NCBI RefSeq assembly: GCF_000331735.1
Contig: NC_020126.1
Location: forward strand, 8,559,501 to 8,623,500
Length of the DNA: 64,000 nt
Reading direction: 5' to 3'
DNA from: Myxococcus stipitatus DSM 14675
GTDB lineage: Bacteria; Myxococcota; Myxococcia; Myxococcales; Myxococcaceae
Below are positions 29,327 through 37,299 of this stretch, one piece after another. Made by a program: the position numbers and the translations under genes. Each line of letters begins with the position of its first letter. The first letter of the stretch is position 1. Under the pieces are notes generated by a model, which had not been told where the DNA came from, made no database searches, and saw only the letters and a list, made by a program, of their open reading frames with translations.

Positions 29327-31141
29327 CTACAGGGGCGAGTCGAGGAAGCCCGGCCGCAGGTCCGTGAGCTGGCCGCCCGCGAACGAGAACCGGCTGCCGA
29401 TGGGCGGGCGGTCTCCGTTGAGCACGTAGCCGAAGTCGAGGCGGAAGGGCACGACGTTGAACTGCGGGAACAACACGCGCAAGCCCACGCCCACCGACGT
29501 CACCATGTCGGGCCTGTCGTTGAACGCGCTGCCCGAGTCGACGAAGAGCACGCCGCCCACGTGCACGGTTTTGATGACCACGGGCGCGGTGCGGTACTCC
29601 ACGTTCACCAGCAGCATCCGCTTGCCGGAGTACTCATCCGCCGGTGCGCCGCGCAGGCCGTTGCCACCGCCGAGCAAGGTGACGCGGTCGAACAAGTCGT
29701 CGATGTTCACATCCAACAACCCACGCGCCACGAAGCGTCCGCCCAGCACCTTGGGCGACACCTGCATCAGCTCCGCGGCCCAGTGGCGGTTGTTCCACTC
29801 CGCGCCCTCCCCCAGCTGTCGCCGGATGGCCCCCGCCGCGGACACGGTGGTGAGCGCCTCGCCCCATCGCCAGCGGTAGCGCGCGGCGAGCCCCGCCTCC
29901 GCGAAGTGGGCATCGTCCCGGAACACGGGCGGCGCGTAGCGCACCGTCGCGGAGACCCAGTGCCCCATCTGGTAGTCCTCGGAGAGGACATACGAGTCCA
30001 CGTCGCGCAGCACCTCGTACCGCGCCTCGAACGCGCGCAGGGCCAGCAGGACGTAGCCCGCGTCCTCCGCGCGAGGCAGGTAGTTGCGACGGAACCAGTC
30101 GACCTGGGCCTCGCTCAGCATCGACGACGAGGGCGGGTTGTAGGCGTAGTGGTACGCGCCCACGCCACCACTCACGTTCCATTTGTAGCGGAGCCCCAGC
30201 GAGCGCGTGTACGCGGCCGAGCCCGCCACCTCCTCCGTCCGATACACATACGGCACGGGCTCGCCGTCGGGGAACGGGAGCTCCCAGATGTCCGCGCCCC
30301 GGTAGACGCGATTGGTCTCCACGTTCCACGCGACGGACGTGGACATGCTCCACGGCGTGGAGAGCGAGAAGAGCGGACGGCTGACGGAGAGGCTTCCGCG
30401 AGAGCCTTCGGCCTTGCCACTCTCGCGGCCGATGATGACGGCGGCGGACTCCGTCAATGCCCACCGACTGCCGAACAGCCGAGGGTCCGTGAAGCTCTGC
30501 CCGAAGCTCAACGTGTCCAGGCGAAGGGTGAAGTCCAGCGCCAGCTTCTTGCCTCGGCCCAGGAGGTTCTGCTCGGTGCCTTGCAGCCGCAGGTACTGCA
30601 GCAGCGAGCCCACCGCGGAGAAGTCGCTGTTGAGCCGCAGCGACCACAGGTCCTTCGTGACGACCAGCAGCGTCACCGTCCCAGGTGTCTTCCCCTTCAG
30701 CGGAACCACACGCACGACGGAGAAGAGACGAAGCCCCCGCAGGTTGCGCGCCGTCTCGTCGGCCAGCTGCAAGGAATAGGGCTGCCCCTCGGCGAGCAAC
30801 ACCTCGCGACGGACGACCTCCTCGCGCGTGCGCACGTGGAAGAGGTTGAGGAAGTTCGGATACGGGTCGCTCTCCGCCACCACCTCCTCGGTGTCGATGA
30901 GCACCTCCGTCAGCACCTGACCCTCGGGCGCCGGCTCCAACGTGCGGCCGTGACGGGCCAGCGACTCGGCGATGAGCGCTTCCTCGTAATGTCCCTGGGA
31001 GAGCGCCGGCGCGGTCTCTTCGCCAGGCGCTTGTGAGGAAGGCGCCGCGACCACCGGGGCGGGTGTCCCCGAAGCGGGCTCCGCCTGCGACGGCGTCAGT
31101 GCGAGAGGAACGACGATGAAGGCCAGCAGGGAGAGGGCCAC
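29327..31141 (-). CDS. Omp85/BamA-TamA superfamily outer-membrane protein
   Basis: 604 residues. Signal peptide at the N-terminus (ends ...LALTPSQA), an Ala/Pro-rich stretch, and a single POTRA-like region (about 75-165; REEVVRREVLLAEGQPYSL, ETARNLRGLRLFSVVRV). Then comes a long section of amphipathic beta strands ending in the Omp85-type block LLGGGNGLRGAPADEYSGKR, the VNVEYR strand and FVDSGSAFN. It should be an outer-membrane 16-strand barrel for protein or lipid insertion or secretion; the cargo is unknown. Start is GTG 31141 with AGGA upstream. It follows the MFS gene by 34 bp on the same strand, possibly as one transcript. Confidence 0.8.
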   Translation of the reverse strand: MALSLLAFIVVPLALTPSQAEPASGTPAPVVAAPSSQAPGEETAPALSQGHYEEALIAESLARHGRTLEPAPEGQVLTEVLIDTEEVVAESDPYPNFLNLFHVRTREEVVRREVLLAEGQPYSLQLADETARNLRGLRLFSVVRVVPLKGKTPGTVTLLVVTKDLWSLRLNSDFSAVGSLLQYLRLQGTEQNLLGRGKKLALDFTLRLDTLSFGQSFTDPRLFGSRWALTESAAVIIGRESGKAEGSRGSLSVSRPLFSLSTPWSMSTSVAWNVETNRVYRGADIWELPFPDGEPVPYVYRTEEVAGSAAYTRSLGLRYKWNVSGGVGAYHYAYNPPSSSMLSEAQVDWFRRNYLPRAEDAGYVLLALRAFEARYEVLRDVDSYVLSEDYQMGHWVSATVRYAPPVFRDDAHFAEAGLAARYRWRWGEALTTVSAAGAIRRQLGEGAEWNNRHWAAELMQVSPKVLGGRFVARGLLDVNIDDLFDRVTLLGGGNGLRGAPADEYSGKRMLLVNVEYRTAPVVIKTVHVGGVLFVDSGSAFNDRPDMVTSVGVGLRVLFPQFNVVPFRLDFGYVLNGDRPPIGSRFSFAGGQLTDLRPGFLDSPL

Positions 31142-31175
31142 GCCGCCATCCTGGCATGCGCGGCCTTCCCGGTAA

Positions 31176-32345
31176 TCATCTTCTCCGCGAGAAGGCCCAG
31201 AACCCCAGGGCCACCGCCGACAAGGCCGCGCCTTGAATGCTCACCCCCGTCCATCCCCACTTCGAGAAGACCACCGTCGACGCGAGTGAGCCCGCGCCGC
31301 TGCCGAGCGAATAGAACATCATGTAGCCCGCGACCAATCGGCTCCGAGCCTCGGGGCGCACCGCGTACAGCTCGCTCTGCCCCGTGACATGCAGGGCCTG
31401 GATGGCCAGGTCCAACGTGATGATGCCCAGGCCCAGCGCCCCCAGGGACGACGCCGCCCAGCCGATGGGCACCCACGACACCAGCAACAGCACGAGCGCG
31501 GCGGTGGTCGTCGCGTTCCCCAGCCCTCGGTCCGCCAGCCTCCCCGCACGCGAGGCCGCCAGCGCTCCCGCAACCCCCGCGAGGCCGAACAGCCCGACCT
31601 CCGAGTGCGACAGCGAATGTGGTGGAGCCCCGAGCAACAACACCAGCGGCGTCCACAGCGTGGTGAGCGAAGCGAACGTCAACAGCGCGAGCACCGCGCG
31701 CACCCGCAGCTCGCGCTCCTCCACGAACAAGGTGAGCACGGAGCGCAAGAGCTGGGGATAGGTCAGCCCGCGCTGAACCCGCTCGCGAGGCAGGACACGG
31801 AAGAGGGCCACGGCCACCGCCAGCGTCGCCACCGCGGAGACGCCATACACCGCGCGCCATCCCGCGAAGTCCGACACGAAGCCCGCCACCGTGCGCGCGG
31901 AGAGGATGCCCAGCACCACGCCGCTCGTCACCGTGCCGACCACCCGGCCCCGCTCGGCGGGTGTCGCGAGCGTCGCGGAGAACGCCACCAGCACCTGCGT
32001 CACGACGGCGAACAACCCCACCGCCGCCATGCCCGTCAGCAGCACCGTCACCGTGGGCGCCAACGCCACCACCCCGAGCGCCACCACTGACAACGACATC
32101 TGCGAGGTGACCAGCCGCCGCCGCTCCACCAGGTCCCCCAGCGGCACCACCAGCAGCAGCCCCAGGCCGTACCCCACCTGCGTCACCGTCACGACGATGC
32201 CCACCGTGGCCTCGCGCAGCCCCAGCTCCGCCGCCATCGCATCCAGCAGCGGCTGCGCGTAGTACACGTTGGCCACCGCCAGCCCGCACGCCACCGCGAG
32301 CAGGAAGGTGACGGCCCGCGACAACCCGCCCACCTGCGCTCCCAT
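31176..32345 (-). CDS. MFS transporter, drug-efflux-like
   Basis: 389 residues, about 12 membrane helices. The MFS motif A region is seen as PLGDLVERRRLV after TM2, and the N-terminus has YYAQPLLD, common in the 12-TM DHA1-type exporters. ATG 32345 has GGAG at a seven-base distance; in-frame GTGs at 32363 and 32369 are weaker. It is divergent from an HxlR regulator with two operator-like repeats between them, so it is probably an HxlR-controlled efflux pump induced by its substrate. Substrate unknown. Confidence 0.85.
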   Translation of the reverse strand: MGAQVGGLSRAVTFLLAVACGLAVANVYYAQPLLDAMAAELGLREATVGIVVTVTQVGYGLGLLLVVPLGDLVERRRLVTSQMSLSVVALGVVALAPTVTVLLTGMAAVGLFAVVTQVLVAFSATLATPAERGRVVGTVTSGVVLGILSARTVAGFVSDFAGWRAVYGVSAVATLAVAVALFRVLPRERVQRGLTYPQLLRSVLTLFVEERELRVRAVLALLTFASLTTLWTPLVLLLGAPPHSLSHSEVGLFGLAGVAGALAASRAGRLADRGLGNATTTAALVLLLVSWVPIGWAASSLGALGLGIITLDLAIQALHVTGQSELYAVRPEARSRLVAGYMMFYSLGSGAGSLASTVVFSKWGWTGVSIQGAALSAVALGFWAFSRRR

Positions 32346-32381
32346 CGCCTGCTCCGCTCGCACGTCCACCCGCCCTTCGCC

Positions 32382-32400
32382 TGGTTTCAAAACGAAACCA
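32382..32400. promoter_or_regulatory. Operator-like palindrome, copy 1 (MFS-proximal)
   Basis: TGGTTTC-AAAAC-GAAACCA: a perfect 7-bp inverted repeat, 19 bp in all, in the 112-bp gap between the divergent MFS and HxlR genes. It is the best symmetric element there and shares its length and end sequences with a second copy 40 bp away. HxlR dimers bind inverted repeats of about this size. Confidence 0.55.
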
Positions 32401-32421
32401 ATGCGGGCGAAGTAATGAGGA

Positions 32422-32440
32422 TGGTTTAAGATTGCAACCA
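32422..32440. promoter_or_regulatory. Operator-like palindrome, copy 2 (hxlR-proximal)
   Basis: TGGTTTAAGATTGCAACCA, 19 bp, with outer TGGTT/AACCA arms matching copy 1. It starts exactly 40 bp after copy 1 (about four helical turns) and ends 17 bp before the HxlR start codon, where a bound protein would block its own gene. Confidence 0.5.
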
Positions 32441-32457
32441 AAGCCACGGAGGACGGC

Positions 32458-32922
32458 ATGGGGAAGACGACGCGCCAGGGCGAGTGCCCCGTCGGGCGGG
32501 CGGTGGACGTGTTCGGCGATGAGTGGTCGCTGCTCATCGTCCGCGACGTGTTCGACGGCCTGCGCCGCTTCGGCGAGCTCCAGAAGAGCCTGGGCATGGC
32601 CAAGAACATCCTCGCGTCCAGGCTGCGCAAGCTCGTCGAGCACGGCCTCCTGGAGATGGTGCCCGCGTCCGACGGGAGCGCGTTCCACGAGTACGCCCTG
32701 ACGACCAAGGGCCAGGACCTGTTCCGGGTCATCGTGGCGATACGGCAGTGGGGAGAGGCGCACTGCTTCAAGCCCGACGAGCCCCACTCCGTCCTCGTGG
32801 ACACCGAGAGCGGGCGCCCGGTCCCTCGGATGGAGCTGCGCGCGAAGGACGGCCGGCGCATCGACTCCACGGACGCCGTGGTGAAGAAGGTCTCCGAGCA
32901 GAAGTCCCGCGCGAAGCGGTGA
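32458..32922 (+). CDS. HxlR-family winged-helix transcriptional regulator
   Basis: 154 residues. The HxlR domain spans about 8-100: CPVGRAVDVFGDEWSLLIVRDVF (with the family's single conserved Cys10), the recognition-helix region LGMAKNILASRLRKLVEHGLLE and the wing. Cys10 in some members senses oxidants or electrophiles. A 55-residue C-terminal tail (PRMELRAKDGR...) is an extra beta/charged extension. It is divergent from the MFS pump and probably represses itself and the pump through the two 19-bp repeats in the gap. Confidence 0.88.
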   Translation: MGKTTRQGECPVGRAVDVFGDEWSLLIVRDVFDGLRRFGELQKSLGMAKNILASRLRKLVEHGLLEMVPASDGSAFHEYALTTKGQDLFRVIVAIRQWGEAHCFKPDEPHSVLVDTESGRPVPRMELRAKDGRRIDSTDAVVKKVSEQKSRAKR

Positions 32923-33091
32923 GCCCCCGCGACACCATCCGTTGTCCACTCAACCCCGCGCGTGGCGCGGCTCACCTTTCCCTATTGGCCTCGGGTGCCA
33001 TGCCCGTGAGGGCGGGCCCGGGAGGTGATCTCATCCCGGGTCCCCGGATGGACCTCCATGCCCTCGGAGGTCTCCGCACGAGAGGGAAGCC

Positions 33092-34021
33092 ATGGCCCGC
33101 GCAGAAGCCCTTCGCAGTCAGCCGTCACCTCGCCTGCCCGACTCCATCCAGAAAATCCTGGCGCTGCCCGCGCAAGACGGACGCGTCTTCGCCCCCGCCG
33201 ACATCCGCGTGGAGCCGAGCGATGTCTTCGTCGCGTCGTTCCCCAAGTGCGGCACGACGTGGATGCAGCAAATCGTCCACGGGCTGCGCACGGGCGGCTC
33301 CATGGACTTCGAGGAGATCTCCCTCGTCATCCCCTGGCTGGAGTTCCCGCAGCTCTCGGGCGTCGACGTCGGCGGCCCCCAGGTCGCACGTCCCCGCGCC
33401 TTCAAGTCCCACCTGCGCTGGGAGGTGATTCCCAAGGGCGGCCGGTACCTCTACATCACGCGCGCGCCGGCGGATGCGCTCGTGTCCTTCTACCACTTCC
33501 TCGAAGGCTGGATGTTCGAGCCCGGCGCCTACAGCGTGGCGGACATCTACGAGGGCGTCTTCCTGAACGAGCTGCTCTTCGGCAACTACTGGACGCACCT
33601 GCGCTCCTGGTGGCAGGTGCGCGAGCGCGACGACGTGCTCCTCATGACCTACGAGGACCTGATTGAGGACCTGGAGGGCGCCGTCCGCCGCATCGGGGGA
33701 TTCATGGGGCTGGACGTGGATGACGCCCTGGCCGCGAAGGTGACGCATCAGGCCTCCTTCGGGTTCATGCACGCGCACCAGGGACAGTTCGATGACCACC
33801 CCACGACGGTGGCCCTCAACGCGCTCGCCGGGCTGCCCCTCGAGGTCCGCACCACCAAGGTCCGCACCGGCCGCGTCGGCGACTCGGCGCGGCTGCCCGC
33901 CTCCATCCACGCGGCGCTCGAGGCCGCATGGAAGGAGGACATCGAAGGACCGCTCGGCATCCCCAGCTATGCCCGGCTGAGGCAATTGCTGAACGAGTCC
34001 CGCGACTGTGCCAGCGACTAA
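33092..34021 (+). CDS. Sulfotransferase domain protein
   Basis: 309 residues, cytosolic. The PAPS 5'-phosphosulfate-binding loop is FPKCGTTW (50-57) and the 3'-phosphate motif region follows (YLYITRAPADALVSFYHF, usually RNPxDxxVS; here RAPADALVS). SHLRW holds the catalytic-histidine region near residue 105. It resembles eukaryotic-type cytosolic sulfotransferases (Sulfotransfer_1), which sulfate small hydroxyl or amine groups; the acceptor is unknown, possibly a secondary metabolite. The stop overlaps the convergent OsmC stop by four bases (CTAA, 34018-34021). Confidence 0.85.
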   Translation: MARAEALRSQPSPRLPDSIQKILALPAQDGRVFAPADIRVEPSDVFVASFPKCGTTWMQQIVHGLRTGGSMDFEEISLVIPWLEFPQLSGVDVGGPQVARPRAFKSHLRWEVIPKGGRYLYITRAPADALVSFYHFLEGWMFEPGAYSVADIYEGVFLNELLFGNYWTHLRSWWQVRERDDVLLMTYEDLIEDLEGAVRRIGGFMGLDVDDALAAKVTHQASFGFMHAHQGQFDDHPTTVALNALAGLPLEVRTTKVRTGRVGDSARLPASIHAALEAAWKEDIEGPLGIPSYARLRQLLNESRDCASD

Positions 34022-34464
34022 GCCGGCAGCACTTCGATGGTCGGCTCCATCACCACCTCGGCGGTGATGCTCTGCCCGATGAAGCAGTACTTGTGCGCCT
34101 TGAAGAACATCTCGCGCACCTTCTCCACATCCGTCCCCGGCGCCACGCGGATGACGGGCGCCAGGCGGACCTTCGTCACCCGCTTCACCTTGTCCACCGC
34201 CTCCAGAATCACCGTCACCGCGTCGTCGTAGTCGCGCACGTCCAGCCGCAGCTTCTTCGCCAGCGCCAGGAACGTCAGCAGGTGGCACTGCGCCAGCGAG
34301 GCGCCCAGCAGGTCCTCCGGATTCCAGCGGGCGCCATCCCCGCCGTACCCCGTCCCCGCGCTCAACAGCAGGTCCGGCTTGCCGTCCGCACCCGCCGCCG
34401 CGTCGCGGCTGTACTCGCCCGCGGTGGAGCCTTGCCACTTGAGCCGCAATGGAAACCCTTCCAC
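34018..34464 (-). CDS. OsmC family peroxidase-like protein
   Basis: 148 residues. The two conserved redox cysteines of the OsmC/Ohr fold are present: Cys60 (SLAQCHLL) and a second in HKYCFIGQS near residue 125. The NPEDLLGASLAQC block is a family signature. These proteins reduce hydroperoxides with two cysteines. The start is GTG 34464 with GGGAGG six bases upstream. This is the OsmC rather than the Ohr branch by general look, which I cannot settle. It converges with the sulfotransferase gene. Confidence 0.85.
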   Translation of the reverse strand: MEGFPLRLKWQGSTAGEYSRDAAAGADGKPDLLLSAGTGYGGDGARWNPEDLLGASLAQCHLLTFLALAKKLRLDVRDYDDAVTVILEAVDKVKRVTKVRLAPVIRVAPGTDVEKVREMFFKAHKYCFIGQSITAEVVMEPTIEVLPA

Positions 34465-34503
34465 GTCACACCTCCCGACGACGTTCTGTAGCCATCCGCG
34501 CCC

Positions 34504-35367
34504 TCAGGCGCCACGCAAGTCGGCGCCCTTGGGCACCGGGAGCTTCTCGCCTCGCGCAATCGCCGCGACGATGCGCGCCAGCTTCTCCACGCCGTCGGAC
34601 AGCGCCGCGGGCCCCGGCTGGAGGATGAGGCTGCTCTTCACCTCGTAGAGCTGGTCGTCCACCACCGCGCGCACCTGGGCCCAGCCCGGCCGCGACGCAA
34701 TCTTGTCCCGCTTCGCCTTGCGGCCACACCAGCTCGCGATGACACCGTCGGGGTTCCTGCGCGCGACCTCCTCCGGCTCGAAGATGCGGCCCTTGGCCCC
34801 TTGGGACGCACGCGACTCGCGGCAGATGTCCTCGCCTCCCACCACCTCCACCAACTCCGAGCACCAGCGGATGCCGGAGATGAGCGGCTCATGCCACTCC
34901 TCGAAGAAGATGCGCGGCCTGCGGGGCAGCGACTGCGCCGCGTCCGAGTGCCGCTCCAGGTTCGCCGTCAGCTCGTCCGCCAGCGTCTCCGCCGCCTCCG
35001 CCCGCCCCACCAGCGCCCCAATCAGCCGCACCGTCTGGAGGATCTCCGCCAGCGAGCGCTGGTTGAACAGGTACACGGGCACGCCCCGCTTGCACAGCTC
35101 GCGGCCCAGGTCCGCCTGCAGGTCGGAGAACCCCAGGACCAGATCCGGCTTCAGCTCCAGGATGCGCTCGAAGTTCGCGTCCAGGAACGACGACACCCGG
35201 GGCTTCTTGCGCGCCTCGGGTGGCCGCACCGTGAAGCCCGACACCCCCACCACCAGCTCGCCTGCCCCGATGCGGTAGAGCACCTCCGTCGTCTCCTCCG
35301 TCATGCACACCACCCGGCGGGGGTACGGTGGCGCGGAGGAAAGCAACTCGGTCAGGTGGACGTTCAT
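34504..35367 (-). CDS. BtuF/FepB-like periplasmic-binding-protein-fold protein without signal peptide
   Basis: 287 residues matching the PF01497 binding-protein fold: PRRVVCMTEETTEVLYRIGAGELVVGVS (N-lobe), LKPDLVLGFSDLQ, an Ala/Leu-rich helix linking the lobes, and PDGVIASWCGRKAKRDK. Relatives bind cobalamin or haem. No signal peptide or lipobox is seen from the chosen ATG 35367 (GGTTAGGGTGAGGGGC lies just upstream), so it may act in the cytoplasm. No permease or ATPase gene is adjacent, and no cobalamin riboswitch is seen in the 315-bp gap upstream. The real ligand is unknown. Confidence 0.7.
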   Translation of the reverse strand: MNVHLTELLSSAPPYPRRVVCMTEETTEVLYRIGAGELVVGVSGFTVRPPEARKKPRVSSFLDANFERILELKPDLVLGFSDLQADLGRELCKRGVPVYLFNQRSLAEILQTVRLIGALVGRAEAAETLADELTANLERHSDAAQSLPRRPRIFFEEWHEPLISGIRWCSELVEVVGGEDICRESRASQGAKGRIFEPEEVARRNPDGVIASWCGRKAKRDKIASRPGWAQVRAVVDDQLYEVKSSLILQPGPAALSDGVEKLARIVAAIARGEKLPVPKGADLRGA

Positions 35368-35682
35368 GCCCCTCACCCTAACCCGCGCCCCCCCGTCCCG
35401 GGCCCGACTCGTGAGGTGCGCCCCCTCACCCAGGGCCCCCTCTGTCGAACCCCCACTCACACTCCGAGTCGCTCAGGCCCGAGGCCATCCGTCCGCGTTG
35501 TCGCGGGCCCTGCTCGCTCGCTTGTCCAGTGTTCGACTTTGGGCCTCCCAGGCCGGATTGTCGGCCTTTGATGCACTGCGCCAACCCGGCGGGTTGCTTG
35601 GGAGGTGGACGAATCGAGTGTTAGCATCCGGGCGCATGTACGACCGGAGTGTCCTGTGCCTTCCCGGTCGGCGGGGGCAGAC
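35368..35682. other. Divergent intergenic region with candidate kinase promoter
   Basis: 315 bp between the BtuF-like gene (minus) and the Ser/Thr kinase gene (plus). A weak sigma-70-like pair, TTGGGA (35598-35603) and TAGCAT (35622-35627), 18 bp apart, could drive the kinase. No riboswitch, repeat or further gene is seen. Confidence 0.3.
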
Positions 35683-37299
35683 ATGATCGAAAGCAACGCC
35701 CCGACGAATGGCGCCCCACCCGAGATGGTGGACCCGCTCTTGGGCCGGGTCCTCAACGAACGCTTCCGCATCCTGGAGACCCTGGGTGCCGGAGGCATGG
35801 GCCGCGTCTACAAGGCCGTGCAGGCACCGCTGGACCGTCTCGTCGCGCTGAAGGTCCTCAACCCTCACTACAACGACGAGGGCAAGGACCCGGGCTTCCA
35901 GAAGCGCTTCTTCCTGGAGGCCAGCGTCACCGCGAAGCTGCGCCACCCCAACACCGTCACCGTCATCGACTACGGCAAGACGGACGACGGCATCTACTAC
36001 ATCGCGATGGAGTACCTGGACGGGCTCACGCTCAGCCAGCTGCTCACGCAGGTGGGGCCGCTGCCGTGGGCACGCGCGCTCAACATCACGCAGCAGGTGG
36101 CGCGCTCGCTGCGCGAGGCGCACAAGGTCGGCCTCATCCACCGCGACCTCAAGCCCGCCAACGTCATGGTCCTCAACCAGGAGACGGACCACGACATCGT
36201 CAAGGTGCTCGACTTCGGCCTGGTGAAGTCCTTCATCGGCGAAGCCGACATCCAGGACACCTCGCTCACCCAGGCCGGCATCATCCTGGGCTCGCCGCAG
36301 TACATGGCGCCGGAGCAGGCACGCAACATCGCCGACCCGCGCAGCGACGTGTACAGCATGGGCGTGGTGCTCTATCAGATGCTGATGGGTCAGCCGCCCT
36401 TCCTCGCGGCCCAGAGCATCGACGTCATCGTCAAGCACATCAACGAGCCGCCTCCCGCCTTCGGCGCCATCTGGCCCGAGCACGGCTGCCCCGCGGAAGT
36501 CGAAGCGCTGGTGATGAAGTGCCTGGCGAAGCAGCCCGCCGACCGCTACCAGTCCATGGACCACGTGCTGGAGGCCATGCGCCGCCTCGCGCACGCGGTG
36601 GGCGTCAGCGGCGTCTTCAGCGGCCCGCGCCTGACGGGCACCGGCAGTGGTCCTCGCAGCGGCCCCATCAACGGGCCCATGGCCTCTGGCGCGCGGTCCG
36701 GCCCCAGCACCATGGCGCTGGACATCGCCGTCGAGGAGCCCGCCCCCAAGCCCGCGCGTCGCCTCTGGCCGCTGGCCCTCGTCGGGGGCGTGCTGCTCGT
36801 GGGCGGCGGTGGCGCGGCGCTGCTCGCCTCGCGTTCCCCGGAACCCCAGCCCGTGGCCCCCGCCCCGGCGGCCTCCGCGCGGAACCCCACGCAGCCCGCG
36901 CCTGCGGACTCCGAGGCGCCCGAGTCCCCCACCAAGGCCCCGCCGCCCGCCACCGCGCTGGGCTCGGATGGCGACGAGCTGGCGCTGGCGCCGCTCGTGC
37001 CGACCAACGGCCCCACGGTTCAGTTCGTCATCGACAGCGAGCCTGGCGGCGCGCGCGTGCGCTATCGCGGCAAGGACCTGGGCACGACGCCCGTGAACCT
37101 CAAGGTGCCTCAGGAGGAGGATGGCACCGCTCGCGCGGAGCTGACCTTCACGCTGGAGGGCTACCAGCCCGCCACCGTGACCGCGGTCGGCTCCGGCAGC
37201 GAGAAGCCCTTCCTCCAAAAGCTCAAGAAGAAGTCGAGTCCTCGGCCCACGCGGCCTGCTGCTGACTCGAACGACAAATTCAAGGACAACCCCTACTAG
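35683..37299 (+). CDS. Transmembrane Ser/Thr protein kinase with PEGA domain
   Basis: 538 residues. Eukaryote-like kinase domain (about 28-305): GxGxxG in LGAGGMGRVYKA, Lys in ALKVL, catalytic HRDLKPAN (153-160), DFG (177-179), GSPQYMAPEQ. A Gly/Ser/Pro linker, then one membrane segment (about 360-382), then an outside domain with a Pro-rich stretch and a PEGA repeat (about 447-515; VIDSEPGGARVRYRGKDLGTTP). PEGA domains are surface-associated beta modules. The start ATG 35683 is chosen; an in-frame GTG/ATG exists upstream without a better site. The TAG stop overlaps by one base the GTG of the TonB-dependent receptor, so they are tightly coupled. Confidence 0.9.
   Translation: MIESNAPTNGAPPEMVDPLLGRVLNERFRILETLGAGGMGRVYKAVQAPLDRLVALKVLNPHYNDEGKDPGFQKRFFLEASVTAKLRHPNTVTVIDYGKTDDGIYYIAMEYLDGLTLSQLLTQVGPLPWARALNITQQVARSLREAHKVGLIHRDLKPANVMVLNQETDHDIVKVLDFGLVKSFIGEADIQDTSLTQAGIILGSPQYMAPEQARNIADPRSDVYSMGVVLYQMLMGQPPFLAAQSIDVIVKHINEPPPAFGAIWPEHGCPAEVEALVMKCLAKQPADRYQSMDHVLEAMRRLAHAVGVSGVFSGPRLTGTGSGPRSGPINGPMASGARSGPSTMALDIAVEEPAPKPARRLWPLALVGGVLLVGGGGAALLASRSPEPQPVAPAPAASARNPTQPAPADSEAPESPTKAPPPATALGSDGDELALAPLVPTNGPTVQFVIDSEPGGARVRYRGKDLGTTPVNLKVPQEEDGTARAELTFTLEGYQPATVTAVGSGSEKPFLQKLKKKSSPRPTRPAADSNDKFKDNPY

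Noticed and set aside
35368..35682. Cobalamin riboswitch in front of the BtuF-like gene
   Set aside because: No B12-box-like sequence could be found on the minus strand.
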